The notes under the pieces: model-generated
Databases searched by the model: none
What the model saw: only the letters and a program-made list of their open reading frames with translations
What the model was told of the DNA's origin: nothing
Shown: positions 1 to 8,526 of the stretch, piece by piece
How positions within the stretch are numbered: the first letter of the stretch is position 1
Layout of the letters: every line of letters starts with the position of its first letter
Assembly (NCBI GenBank): GCA_025331435.1
Contig: JAIWNI010000271.1
Span: 1 to 13,912 of the forward strand
Source of the DNA: Choanephora cucurbitarum
Taxonomy: Eukaryota; Mucoromycota; Mucoromycetes; Mucorales; Choanephoraceae
DNA: 13,912 bases
Direction: 5' to 3'
Program-made: the position numbers and the translations under genes

Positions 1-489
1 CTGATATGCATTGAGCACCTTCTCGAAAGAAGTACAGAACTCCTGTGCGTTTTCATGCACACGCTCACCTTTTTCCCAAACTTGCTCACCTGCAAGCTGA
101 AGAAGTGGCATACGGTTAGGAACCACGACACGCATGGAGTTATCCATTTCTTGATGGGTTACGCTTGACGTAACAGAGCCAGCGGAAGAGACAGGAGGGG
201 CACAGAAGGAGGCCAAGTTTTTTTCCATGGTCTCAATGTACTTGAGGTGGTCTGTGTAGGCCTTGTCGGCTGCTTGAGTTTCCTCAGACCCAGGATTAGC
301 TGCTTGCAAAGTTACAAACAGAGCAAAAAGTTCGCGTTTTTTGGCTAACATGGCAGCCAAAGCTTGTTGAGCCATTTCAACTTCGTTGGTAGCTGCAGTG
401 GGAGTGGTGATGGCAGGAGCGTTGGCCATCTCGACATCTTCATGATGTTGAGCACCTTGGTTGTTGTTGTTGTTGTTGTTGTTGTTCAT
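1..489 (-). CDS. Gag N-terminal part of element C (partial)
   Basis: An open frame of 163 codons starts at the ATG at 489 and runs off the window without a stop. It begins with Met followed by nine Asn, encoded by an (AAC)9 tract, then a polar acidic stretch and an Ala/Gln-rich helical segment. The last 45 or so residues (VVPNRMPLL, then a helix ending SFEKVLNAY) align by eye with the start of the capsid domain in element B's Gag (LVPSNLPYF, then AFENVLNSH). The Asn-rich start is shared with B. The expected role is the structural capsid protein that packages the element's RNA in cytoplasmic particles. The start is the first ATG after a CT-rich leader; an in-frame ATG also lies at codon 20. 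Only the N-terminus is visible, so zinc knuckles cannot be checked. Confidence 0.7.
   Translation of the reverse strand, partial: MNNNNNNNNNQGAQHHEDVEMANAPAITTPTAATNEVEMAQQALAAMLAKKRELFALFVTLQAANPGSEETQAADKAYTDHLKYIETMEKNLASFCAPPVSSAGSVTSSVTHQEMDNSMRVVVPNRMPLLQLAGEQVWEKGERVHENAQEFCTSFEKVLNAYQ
460..486 (-). repeat. (AAC)9 trinucleotide repeat in gag of element C
   Basis: Nine perfect GTT units on the plus strand encode the poly-asparagine tract directly after the Met of the minus-strand gag. Such a tract is expected to vary in length between copies. Confidence 0.9.
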
Positions 490-508
490 TTTAGAGAGAA
501 AAAAAAAT

Positions 509-525
509 GAGAGAGAGAGAGAGAG
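509..525. repeat. (GA)8 microsatellite in the leader of element C
   Basis: A perfect GA dinucleotide run lies between a short A-run and the sequence next to the candidate LTR. On the minus strand it makes the gag leader CT-rich. Confidence 0.85.
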
Positions 526-531
526 TAGTAT

Positions 532-541
532 TCAAAAAGTA
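532..541 (-). promoter_or_regulatory. Candidate self-priming primer-binding site, element C
   Basis: On the minus strand this reads TACTTTTTGA, three bases inside the proposed LTR edge, where a retrotransposon primer-binding site belongs. No TGG-type tRNA-complementary site is seen. It is perfectly complementary over 10 nt to TCAAAAAGTA at 608-599 in the LTR. That segment lies about 20 nt downstream of a TATA-like motif (632-621) and so near the expected RNA 5' end. This is the geometry known from Tf1/sushi-type self-priming elements. The role is inferred. Confidence 0.4.
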
Positions 542-544
542 AAA

Positions 545-1170
545 TGTTATGTAACGTGTATATTTTTTGATAGATGATGTATAATAAAGACTATTGAGTA
601 CTTTTTGAGACTGTTAGTAGCTTTATTAAAACTTCAGAGAGAGAAGAAGGATTTATAATACACGTCTAATTGCTACAGGGATAATAGTTGAGGATTCCTA
701 ATTAGGAGATTCGTAATACATTGGGTGAACACCTCTTGTGGAGGTTAAAGGGATATTTAAATATAAGATAATCAAGAGATTAGGACCGTTCTATAACAGA
801 CTCCTTCAAAGACGCTAGTTCATCGTTTACATGCTTTCCCTCGATCCCAAATCGTCTCTCACAGGTTATTCAAACAAACATCGCCATTGTTCCCAGGCTA
901 TTTGCACCCTACGGATTTCAAAGCGCTACCCTTTCTTCGCAATAGGAAACGGAGTTTAAAGAAAGCTAATGAAGTACCTATATATAGTATTTTTAATATT
1001 TACATCAATGCAAAATAAAACGATCCTATTCGGCTGTATAGCCAAATAAGCACACAAAAGTTTCATATCTAAAGAGGTCTAGTGTATATTAAATATCATG
1101 CAATATTTGCTATTTTTAAATAGAAGCCACAAGGAACATACTCATTCATAAAAAGACAAACTACATAACA
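545..1170 (-). repeat. Candidate 5' LTR of element C (626 bp)
   Basis: The interval starts TGTTATGTA (545-553) and ends TACATAACA (1162-1170), a perfect 9-bp terminal inverted repeat with canonical TG...CA ends. Its inner edge lies 55 bp upstream of the gag ATG. A TATA-like GTTTTAATAAAG is present on the minus strand at 632-621. I saw no long open frame in it. The partner LTR is outside the window, so the outer boundary rests on the inverted repeat only. Confidence 0.5.
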
Positions 1171-1502
1171 TCATTTGATTAGATTTACATGATGCCTATT
1201 GTAATTGGAAAGGATATTTCAATCCGTAAAGAAGTAAACCGTTTGATTTGTAGCGATGCATATATTCAAACGCAATTAAGGAAACTGTCAATGTGTAAGC
1301 ACTCACAGAATGTGTGAGGACCCATGATCTGTTGTGGACTCTCTAACAAAAAAAATGATTCACTAGCTCTATGACACACAATCTACACTGGTGTACTAAC
1401 ACACCCGAGAAGGTGTGCCTACTCAACATTTTCAAACTCAGTGCGCGGTAGTGATTTGGAGTACAATATGATTGGATACCTAACCATATCAGAAATGATG
1501 CA
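1171..1502. other. No recognisable gene; possibly decayed protease region of A
   Basis: From the ATG at 1189 one plus frame stays open for about 40 codons, then continues past two stops to about 1500. No Asp-Ser/Thr-Gly protease motif or zinc knuckle can be read in any frame. By position this should be the protease end of element A, but sequence alone does not show that. Confidence 0.3.
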
Positions 1503-2973
1503 ATGAACATAAACATCTATCAAGATGATGTAGTTCCAAACAATTGTCCATACGGCACAGAAGAAGAACAAATAAAATACAAAGAGGCGATCAAGGACGC
1601 ATTACAAAAAAATGCAGCAATCCCGCCACACTCTTTTTGTAACTTGCCTGAAGCTATTATTCGACTCCCCATGAAAGAAGAGGTAGTCATCAAACTACGT
1701 CAATATCCAATCCCATATCAACTCAGACCTCTACTAGACGTCGAAATTAAAAAATGGCTAGATAATGGTATCATTAAAAAAGCTCCAACTAATACTCGCT
1801 TTAACAGCCCACTTACATTAGCGGGAAAAAAGGATGCAAATGGAAATAAAACCAAACAACGGCCTTGTCTCGATGTACGACAACTAAATCGTTATTTACC
1901 CAATGATGGATTCCAATTACCATTGGTGAAAGAGATCTTTGAAAGCCTTACAGGATGTATTATTTTTAGCACTTTAGATTTAAAGAGTGCCTATAATCAA
2001 TTTATGATCCACCCCGATGACCAAGAGAAAACAGCGTTCACACATAACCTGCAACAATATGTATTTGTAGGCGCACTCTTTGGGTTGCGTAACATGCCTG
2101 GTAACTTCGCAAGAGTAATGACAAACATTATTCAGGGTATGCCATTCGTGCATGCATTCTTAGATGACTTGGTCATTGCAAGTAAAACAGTGGACGAACA
2201 TATTATCCATGTGAACTGCATCCTCGAAAGATTAACACAAGTGAATCTCATCCTTAATCCAGAAAAATGCTTCTTTTTTATGAAAGAAGTATACTTGTTG
2301 GGATTCTCCGTTTCTGCCACAGGGACTCGAGTGGACCAACGAAAATTGACAAATATAGAAGATTGGAAAAAACCTGAGAACAGTAAACAGGTTATGTCTC
2401 TCATGGGTACTATCAACTACTTCAGAGACTATATCCCGATGGTGTCACAAATAAGTGCGCCAATTGATGCATTAAGAAATGAAAAGGATGTCGTCAGTAA
2501 GTGGGGTCCCGCTCAGGATCGAAGCTTTGAATTACTCAAAAAGGTATTACAATCCAACAATATCCTGCATCATGCCGACCTATCTCAACCATTCTACTTA
2601 CACACTAATGCATCCAAATATGGCATTGCTGCTGTTCTTACTCAAAGAGATCTCTATCAAAGAATCAAGCATATTAGTTTCGTCTCTCGAAGTCTTTCTC
2701 AATCGGAACGATTGTACAATACTAGTAAACGAGAGCTTTTAGCTATCGTCTTTGGTATTAAGAAATTCCATCAATTTCTCTACGGAAGAGAATTTATCAT
2801 CTTTACAGATCATCAAGCACTGACATCGCTACACACGCAAAAAGTATTGTCGCCTCTCATGTATACATGGCTCGAAACTCTGCTCGCGTATCAATATCAA
2901 TGCGTGCATATTCCTGGTATTCTAAACGTGCTGCCCGATTGCCTAAGTCGACTCTGTCGTATTTGGGCATGCA
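1503..2973 (+). pseudogene. Pol fragment 1 of element A: reverse transcriptase and RNase H
   Basis: An uninterrupted frame encodes about 490 residues. RT: lead-in with IRLP (about 53-56), RPCLDVRQLN (120-129), catalytic Asp159 in FSTLDLKSAY, and FLDD at 219-222, a Phe variant of YxDD. The connection and thumb region includes LLGF (265-268) and MGTINYFRDY. RNase H begins near 362: the first catalytic residue, normally Asp in TDAS, is Asn369 (HTNAS). Glu411 (KRELLA), Asp436 (FTDHQAL) and Asp479 (LPDCLSRL) are present. The apparent stop at 2991-2993 lies inside the LTR of element B, so the last residues are not native. The ATG at 1503 is only the first Met after a frame-0 stop at 1452; in the live element RT would be part of a longer polyprotein. 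The RT motifs are intact, but the copy is broken overall. Confidence 0.85.
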
Positions 2974-2975
2974 TT

Positions 2976-2980
2976 CAAAC
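2976..2980. repeat. Target-site duplication of element B, left copy (CAAAC)
   Basis: CAAAC directly precedes the 5' LTR and is repeated exactly at 8690-8694 directly after the 3' LTR. This is the 5-bp duplication expected from a Ty3-type integrase and fixes both ends of B. Confidence 0.95.
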
Positions 2981-3143
2981 TGATGTATCGTAAGCTAGAT
3001 GCATCATTAAATCAAGACATTTATTTAAGACACAATTCCACTTTGTGTCACCAAGCTCAATTTATATTCACAATCTCATTCTGCACTGAATAAAACCCTC
3101 TCTTTAATCTTGTTTAACTCATCTTGACTTAACAGATAAATTA
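2981..3143 (+). repeat. 5' LTR of element B
   Basis: Boundaries are fixed by identity with 8527-8689 and by the flanking CAAAC repeats. It starts TGATGTATCG and ends GATAAATTA, so the 3' terminus is TA and not the usual CA. It contains a near-perfect inverted repeat at the start (2981-2989 with 2998-3006), a 7-bp hairpin (3029-3035 with 3043-3049), a TATA-like TTTATATT at 3061-3068 and an AATAAA at 3089-3094. At 163 bp it is short for the group. Confidence 0.95.
3061..3068 (+). promoter_or_regulatory. TATA-like box in the 5' LTR of element B
   Basis: TTTATATT lies 16-23 nt upstream of CACTGAATAAA (3084), where the R region and RNA 5' end are proposed. The same sequence occurs in the 3' LTR and in the solo LTR. 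The start site is inferred from position. Confidence 0.45.
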
Positions 3144-3164
3144 TTTTTTTTAAACACGCAAAAG

Positions 3165-3175
3165 TTTATTCAGTG
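3165..3175 (+). promoter_or_regulatory. Candidate self-priming primer-binding site, element B
   Basis: TTTATTCAGTG in the leader is the exact reverse complement of CACTGAATAAA at 3084-3094, just after the TATA-like box. Eleven bases is also the length of the known Tf1 self-primer. No TGG-type tRNA site follows the LTR. Against it, the site is 21 nt from the LTR edge at 3143, whereas a primer-binding site normally abuts the LTR. Confidence 0.35.
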
Positions 3176-3181
3176 ATAAAA

Positions 3182-5599
3182 ATGTCCAACAACAACCACA
3201 ACAACAACGACACCAAGAAGGCTGGCGATGCTCATCGCGCTTCAAACGCCCCTGGTAGTCATCGTGCCCCTGTCGCTACTAACATCGACTACTCGTATGA
3301 TGAGTTCCCTCCTTTGCCTCCTGCTTCTCCTCGTCGCGATCCCATCGCTGCCACAAACATTAGAAATAGTGGTAATCCTATTGGACCTGAAAAGCCCAGC
3401 GAGTCCATGGATGTTGATACTTTCACTGGCAATGCCCTGTCATCTCACGATGTCGCAGGAAGAACTTCCCCTCCGTCTGTCGAGGATGATTTGTTTGAAG
3501 ATCTCGGAGACGATGATCTGATAACTGAAAAGTCGTTTAGAGAAACCATCTCTGACTTAAAAAAGAAGTTGACAAAGCTTTCTTTCGTTTTGGCGAACGC
3601 TAAGAAAAGCTCAGACATTGATCGCTTGAGAGCTGAAAAGGATTTCGTTAAACAACGTTATCTTCAAGCCCTTGAAGATTTTAAGGATCTTTTTGGGGAT
3701 AATGAATCAACAATGTCGGCATTGACTCCTTCTACGGGTAGCAATGTTCCTGTGAACCAAGTCGTTCATCAAACAATACGTTTAGTACCATCTAATCTCC
3801 CATACTTTCAGTGGACTGGGTTCATCACTGATCCCAACCGTCAGTCCTACAAAACACCTAAAAAATGTTTTAATGCATTTGAAAATGTACTGAATTCCCA
3901 CTCTTTGTCTGTGGAGGCCAATTGGCAAAGACTTCTTCTCGTTTCGGCCCCCGATAATCTTATCGAGTGGGTTAAAGACTATTTAGAGTCACATCCCAAT
4001 ACATCTTGGAGTGCAATCAAAAGTGCCATAGCAATCAAGTTTGGGACTAGTCCTGAAAGATTGCGACAATTGGCTACGGACAGACTTTATCGTCTTGAGT
4101 TTCGTAGATACGAGACAATGTCACAATACGTGGCACGATTCCGTGAGATTGCTCAAGAAGCGATGATTACTGAAGAAAGTATGTTGAAGCATTGCATCAT
4201 GCAACCAGTTCCTCGAGAATACCACATAGAAGTATTGAGAACTATAAAGATCACAAACAATCCTAATGCTCAGTCATTGGATTTCACTATCCAAGCGTTG
4301 CTGGATGCTTATGACATCCTCAATGACCTTGACGTCAAAAAGAAGTTGCCTACTTCTCATAAAATAGTGCATTTAAAGAAGGCTCAGTCCTCCAAACCTT
4401 ACTCTCTCTCTCGCCCGAGCAAATTTCGCTCTGAACCCTCCTCCTCCCACCAAAAGCCTCGTACCTATTGCAGTTATCATAACTCGCACGAGCACAACAC
4501 TGCTGACTGCAGATCGAAAAAAAGACGGGATGAACGAAAGCTGCACTTCCAGCAGTTTAAGTCAAAAGGAAAAAGTCGTACATGCTTCACCTGCAAAGGC
4601 CCATGGAAGCCTGGTCATGTATGCAAAAGCATGAGTAAAGGTAAACCCTCAAAGACCTCCAACACCAAAGACCCTGTGCCAAGACCTCCTCAATCGGATG
4701 ATGAAGGGGACGTCTTCATGGATGAAGGCTCCTCTGACAATGAAGATCACAATCTTCAATTCGCTGCCGCTGACTTTGACCCCAAGGGCAAAGGCAAAGC
4801 TGACTGTAAGTACACTGTCACCACAGATGACTACTTTGCACAATCACCAAAAGACCTGTTAGCTGATAAGTTTATATATCTTCCGTTGTCAATAGAGAAT
4901 GTGAAAACTTGGGCATTGCTCGATTCAGGCTGCTCTTTTTCCTCTATCTCTCCTTCTTTGGCAAAATACTTGAATTTAGAAATAAATAAAAGTAGAGGAA
5001 ATATTAAACTTATCAATAGCAACACGGTTAAACGTCTAGGACATACGTCAGACAAATTAGAGGTCACATACAATTCCAAATCAATTCATTCACGGTTTGA
5101 AGTATTTAATCTGTTTAATAACATACATGTGTGCATTGGCATGGATTTGATATATCTTTTGGGTATTGAAATCTCCAATATCGCCATGGATTGGGAAAAC
5201 AAGATTGGTCCTGTCTTACCTCCTATTGATCCAAACCCATCTACACCCAACAATGATCCTTTTGGCACACAGACCGAGCGTAAGCAAATGATGGATCAAA
5301 TCGAACCATTTATACAAGCCAACAGAGACATTCCTGTTGCAAATTACTGTAACATACCGGGAAGTGAAATCCGCCTTCCTCTCAAAAAAGGTATTACATC
5401 AGCTTATCGTAGACAATATGCAATCAAAGAATGTCATTTAGAAGCTGTTGAAAAACAAGTACAAGAATGGATTTCGGGCAATGTCATTGAACGCGCACCT
5501 CCAAACAATCCTTTCAATTCCAGTTTACTCACTGTGTTAAAACGATCCCCTGTCACAGGTGAATTAGATCCACAAAAGATAAATTTCCATTACCCTTGA
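3182..5599 (+). CDS. Gag-protease plus N-terminal RT of element B
   Basis: The ATG at 3182 is the first in frame and gives 805 residues; the frame opens at 3173 but without an ATG. In order: Asn-rich start; charged segment with a predicted coiled coil (about 118-170); Ty3-type capsid domain (about 204-382); two zinc knuckles, C430-x2-H433-x4-H438-x4-C443 and C468-x2-C471-x7-H479-x-C481; an acidic linker; and a retropepsin-like protease with active-site Asp581 in LLDSG and a later IGMDL. An RT lead-in follows (IRLPLKKG, then IERAPPNNPFNSSLLTV). The TGA at 5597 falls inside RT, right where the conserved RxCLDxRxLN block should be. Gag, protease and RT share one frame with no Gag-Pol shift, as in Tf1-like elements. 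The products would form the virus-like particle and mature it by proteolysis. Capsid and protease look intact. Confidence 0.88.
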   Translation: MSNNNHNNNDTKKAGDAHRASNAPGSHRAPVATNIDYSYDEFPPLPPASPRRDPIAATNIRNSGNPIGPEKPSESMDVDTFTGNALSSHDVAGRTSPPSVEDDLFEDLGDDDLITEKSFRETISDLKKKLTKLSFVLANAKKSSDIDRLRAEKDFVKQRYLQALEDFKDLFGDNESTMSALTPSTGSNVPVNQVVHQTIRLVPSNLPYFQWTGFITDPNRQSYKTPKKCFNAFENVLNSHSLSVEANWQRLLLVSAPDNLIEWVKDYLESHPNTSWSAIKSAIAIKFGTSPERLRQLATDRLYRLEFRRYETMSQYVARFREIAQEAMITEESMLKHCIMQPVPREYHIEVLRTIKITNNPNAQSLDFTIQALLDAYDILNDLDVKKKLPTSHKIVHLKKAQSSKPYSLSRPSKFRSEPSSSHQKPRTYCSYHNSHEHNTADCRSKKRRDERKLHFQQFKSKGKSRTCFTCKGPWKPGHVCKSMSKGKPSKTSNTKDPVPRPPQSDDEGDVFMDEGSSDNEDHNLQFAAADFDPKGKGKADCKYTVTTDDYFAQSPKDLLADKFIYLPLSIENVKTWALLDSGCSFSSISPSLAKYLNLEINKSRGNIKLINSNTVKRLGHTSDKLEVTYNSKSIHSRFEVFNLFNNIHVCIGMDLIYLLGIEISNIAMDWENKIGPVLPPIDPNPSTPNNDPFGTQTERKQMMDQIEPFIQANRDIPVANYCNIPGSEIRLPLKKGITSAYRRQYAIKECHLEAVEKQVQEWISGNVIERAPPNNPFNSSLLTVLKRSPVTGELDPQKINFHYP

Positions 5600-8241
5600 T
5601 CAGCACTCTGCATCGTAAATTGAGCAAATTCTCGCTCTTCACTACCATCGATCTTAGTGCATGCTTTCACAGTTTTCGCATCCGTCGATGTGATAGACCT
5701 GTCACTTCGTTCACGGCTCCTAGCGGCCTACAATATCAATTCAAAAGAGCTCCGTTCGGCTTGCTCAACGTATCCTCCGTAGTACAACGAAGTATTACTA
5801 GTCTCTTTGCTGACTTGGACTATTGTGTTCACTACATTGACGACATCTACGTTGCTACCGATGATAGTATCGACAATCATGTTCGTTGTCTACAAACGGT
5901 CTTATCTCGACTCACTCGATCCAATCTTCGCATCAATCATGAAAAACTTAATCTCATGCAGAAATCAATCTTCGTTCTAGGATTTCGACTCTCTCATGAT
6001 GCACTTACTCTGGACATGCGTAAGGTTACTAACGTATTATCTTGGCCTGCAACGGTTCAAAACTCTAAAGAGTTAAGTCATCGTCTTGGTGTGATCAATT
6101 ACTTTCGTGAGCATGTACCTCGCATTTCCACCTTGATGGCTCCTCTGAACAAACTCAAAAATCATCCCAATATCAAGGAAGTATGGACTGCAGAGCATTC
6201 TAAAGCTATGCGTACATTGCAGCTCGTACTCGCTGATACTCCTGTACTCAGTTGTCCTAACCTCAAATATCCTCTGCATCTCGTGACTGATGCTAGTGCT
6301 TATGGTATTGGTGGTTGTTTGTATCAGGTAATCGATAACCAAATTCGTTACATCGGCTTTGTTGCACGCACTTTATCAAAAGCAGAGCGCAATTATGGAT
6401 CCTCGCGACGTGAGATCCTAGCGTTTCTCTATTGCACTACCAAGTGGAAACAGTGGTTGTCTGGTCAACGCTTTCATTATTATACCGATAACAAAGGTAT
6501 ACTGTATCTACACTCTCAACCAAAAATCAATCGAATCATTGAAAATTATTACGAGATGATCTACGAGTTTGACTTTGACATCACCTTCTGTGCCGGAGTA
6601 CGCAACATCTTAGCTGATCACTTGTCGCGTTTGCTTTATCCAGACGACGCTGATCAAACGCTGGTAAGGGGTGAGCAAGTAATTGATACGCAAGTTGAGA
6701 CGAAAGCAGCCTCCAAAACAGCAAAAGAAAACCGTGACATTTCGCCTCACGTAACCTCAGAAACAAATTCTGAAAACAGTAACACAATGGATAAAATTAC
6801 CTCACAAATGGAAATGACAAAATTGAATAACGTTACTGACCGAATCATTGCTGCTAGTCGTATAGACAAATACACACAACCTCAAGATGATGAGGAAAAA
6901 CAAAATATCATTTCGCAATGTCATCTTGCTGGACACTATGGAATCAATAGTGTCGAAAGAATGATAAGACAAGAATACGGCATGAACTGGAAACACTTGC
7001 GCGAAGATGTAACACAATACATCAAGAATTGTACAAAATGCGCTCGATTCAATCTAGCGAAACATGTTTTCCATCCTCCAAAAAGTGATGCGCCCAACAA
7101 TACCTGGGACAAAGTCGCTATTGATCTAGGCACATTCGATGTTACAACTCCTAGAGGTAATAACTACCTATTAGTATGCGTCGACATCTTTAGTAGGTTT
7201 GTGATTCTTAGAGCAATCAAATCCAAAGCAGCCCTAGACGTTGCCAAGGAGTTAATACAGATATTCTCCATTATGGGATATCCTAAAGTACTTCAACATG
7301 ACAGAGGACTAGAATTCTATAACGAATTAATCAAAAGTCTACGTCAACATATGGGCATTGAACCTGCTCTCTCATTACCTTATACTCCAGCCGGCAATTT
7401 GGAAACTCATGTAAAGACTGCTAAATCTATCATCCTTAAAATGTTGGACGGATATGAAGAATCATGGGACTTGTATGTCGAAGGTACCATGTATATAATG
7501 AATCAACATATATCAAGACTACACAATCATACTCCATTCCAAGTGATGTTCAATCGCCAAGCAAATGATCTCAAAGATTACACTAAAGCTCTATCGAAAA
7601 TCAATATCTCTGACGATATGATAGACACAGATAAGTTGAAGAAAGAAATCGAAAGATTCAATAACTATACCATTCCTGAAATTAGGAATCAGATCATAAA
7701 GACTCAAGAAAAGGATAATGAGCAATTTAAAAGAAAGCATCGGATACTCAAAGATCCATTTCCCATAGGTGCTAAAGTCATGATCAAAAATATAGAAAAT
7801 AAGCGTCGGAAAACAGATGCCAAGTATGAAGGTCCATTTTATGTACATGGTTATACAACCAATGGAAGCTACATCTTGACCGATCGCACAGGCTCCATTC
7901 TATCCAGAAACATCCCTACTTCGCAAATCAAATTAATCACGAATGAAACGAACAAGTCTGATGAAAACAAAGACATTTATGAAGTTCAAGCCGTGATCAA
8001 CCACAGGGAAGTAGAACCAAATGGTATCGAGTATTTAACTACTTGGGTAGGATATCCAGACGAGCAAACATGGCAAAAGCCTGAAGACTTTGACAGTCCA
8101 GAAACTATCAAAGAATACTGGAAGCGACGTAATGCAAACATGCCTACGAAATTAGGTCAAGTCAAAAGAATCAAAGGATCACGCAAGCGCAAGACTCCTT
8201 TCAAGGAATCAGACATGAACAAGAAATCCAGATCAAACTAG
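5563..8241 (+). pseudogene. Pol of element B: RT, RNase H, integrase, chromodomain (out of frame with gag)
   Basis: The frame is open from 5563 with no ATG at its start. I number residues from the TTG at 5596 (881 residues). RT: Asp19 (FTTIDLSACF) and YIDD at 80-83. RNase H has all four residues: Asp232 (TDAS), Glu273 (RREILA), Asp298 (YTDN), Asp341 (ADHLSRL). Integrase: HHCC finger H443-x3-H447 and C479-x2-C482; core Asp510, Asp569 (LQHDRG), Glu603 (NLETHVK). The second Asp and the Glu are separated by 33 residues where 35 is usual. A GPF module (746-748) and a chromodomain (about 794-845) follow; Tyr795, Trp817 and Tyr820 match the methyl-lysine cage. The tail is basic. The frame is -1 relative to the upstream Gag-protease frame and lacks the RT segment between, so it probably yields no working RT. 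In an intact relative it would copy and integrate the element, with the chromodomain targeting chromatin. Confidence 0.85.
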
Positions 8242-8526
8242 ACATCTGAGAACTAAGCACAATCAGTACGGAGAACCTTTTTTACCCAGCTTCATCTTTT
8301 TTCCTCATGAAAGGTTTTTGATGAAATGGTTTTTTTAATGGGCAAATCCAACGTACATACATGCAAAGAACAAAGCATATACTTTATCAACTATACTATT
8401 CGCAAAACCAACCATACATTATTCAAGAGCGATTTATCTGACTTCAAGAATCTAACACTCAATCAAGGTCCATCCAAATGCTACTCAAAATCTTAACTAA
8501 ACGGTTTTTAAGGTGGTCCAGGGTGA
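8242..8526 (+). other. 3' untranslated region of element B
   Basis: About 285 bp lie between the pol stop and the 3' LTR. It has T-runs around 8279 and 8330 and no sizeable frame. The 16 bases before the LTR (8511-8526) are only partly purine (AGGTGG, AGGGTGA, interrupted by TCC), so there is no clean polypurine tract, unlike in element A. Confidence 0.7.

Larger units (their letters stand above)
1..1170 (-). mobile_element. Element C: 5' part of a Ty3/gypsy-type LTR retrotransposon, cut by window edge
   Basis: Read on the minus strand, this holds a candidate 5' LTR (1170 to 545), a short leader and the beginning of a gag gene (489 to 1). Gag continues beyond base 1, so protease, pol and the second LTR are not visible. 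It lies next to the decayed plus-strand element A and probably inserted into A's gag/protease side. A target duplication cannot be tested because the other end is outside the window; its inner copy would be 1171-1175, TCATT. Calling it Ty3-type rests on resemblance of its gag to that of element B. Confidence 0.6.

Noticed and set aside
2974..2993. Native C-terminus of element A's RT-RNase H frame at 2993
   Set aside because: The last codons are read from spacer and from the LTR of element B; the stop is created by the insertion.
3144..3160. tRNA-type primer-binding site after the 5' LTR of B
   Set aside because: No TGG or similar tRNA 3'-end complement is present directly after the LTR; the sequence is a T-run followed by AAACACGC.
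3173..3181. Gag start at GTG 3173
   Set aside because: A nuclear fungal element is expected to use ATG; the first in-frame ATG is at 3182, nine bases later.
5596..5598. Independent pol gene starting at TTG 5596
   Set aside because: The codon lies within the RT domain; the frame is open from 5563 and is the continuation of the broken polyprotein, not a separate start.
5560..5600. Programmed -1 frameshift joining Gag-protease to pol in element B
   Set aside because: Conserved RT residues are missing between the two frames, so a frameshift alone would not give a complete RT.
7591..7848. Minus-strand ORFs under the pol and gag genes
   Set aside because: They are antisense shadows of well-supported coding frames with motif evidence on the plus strand.
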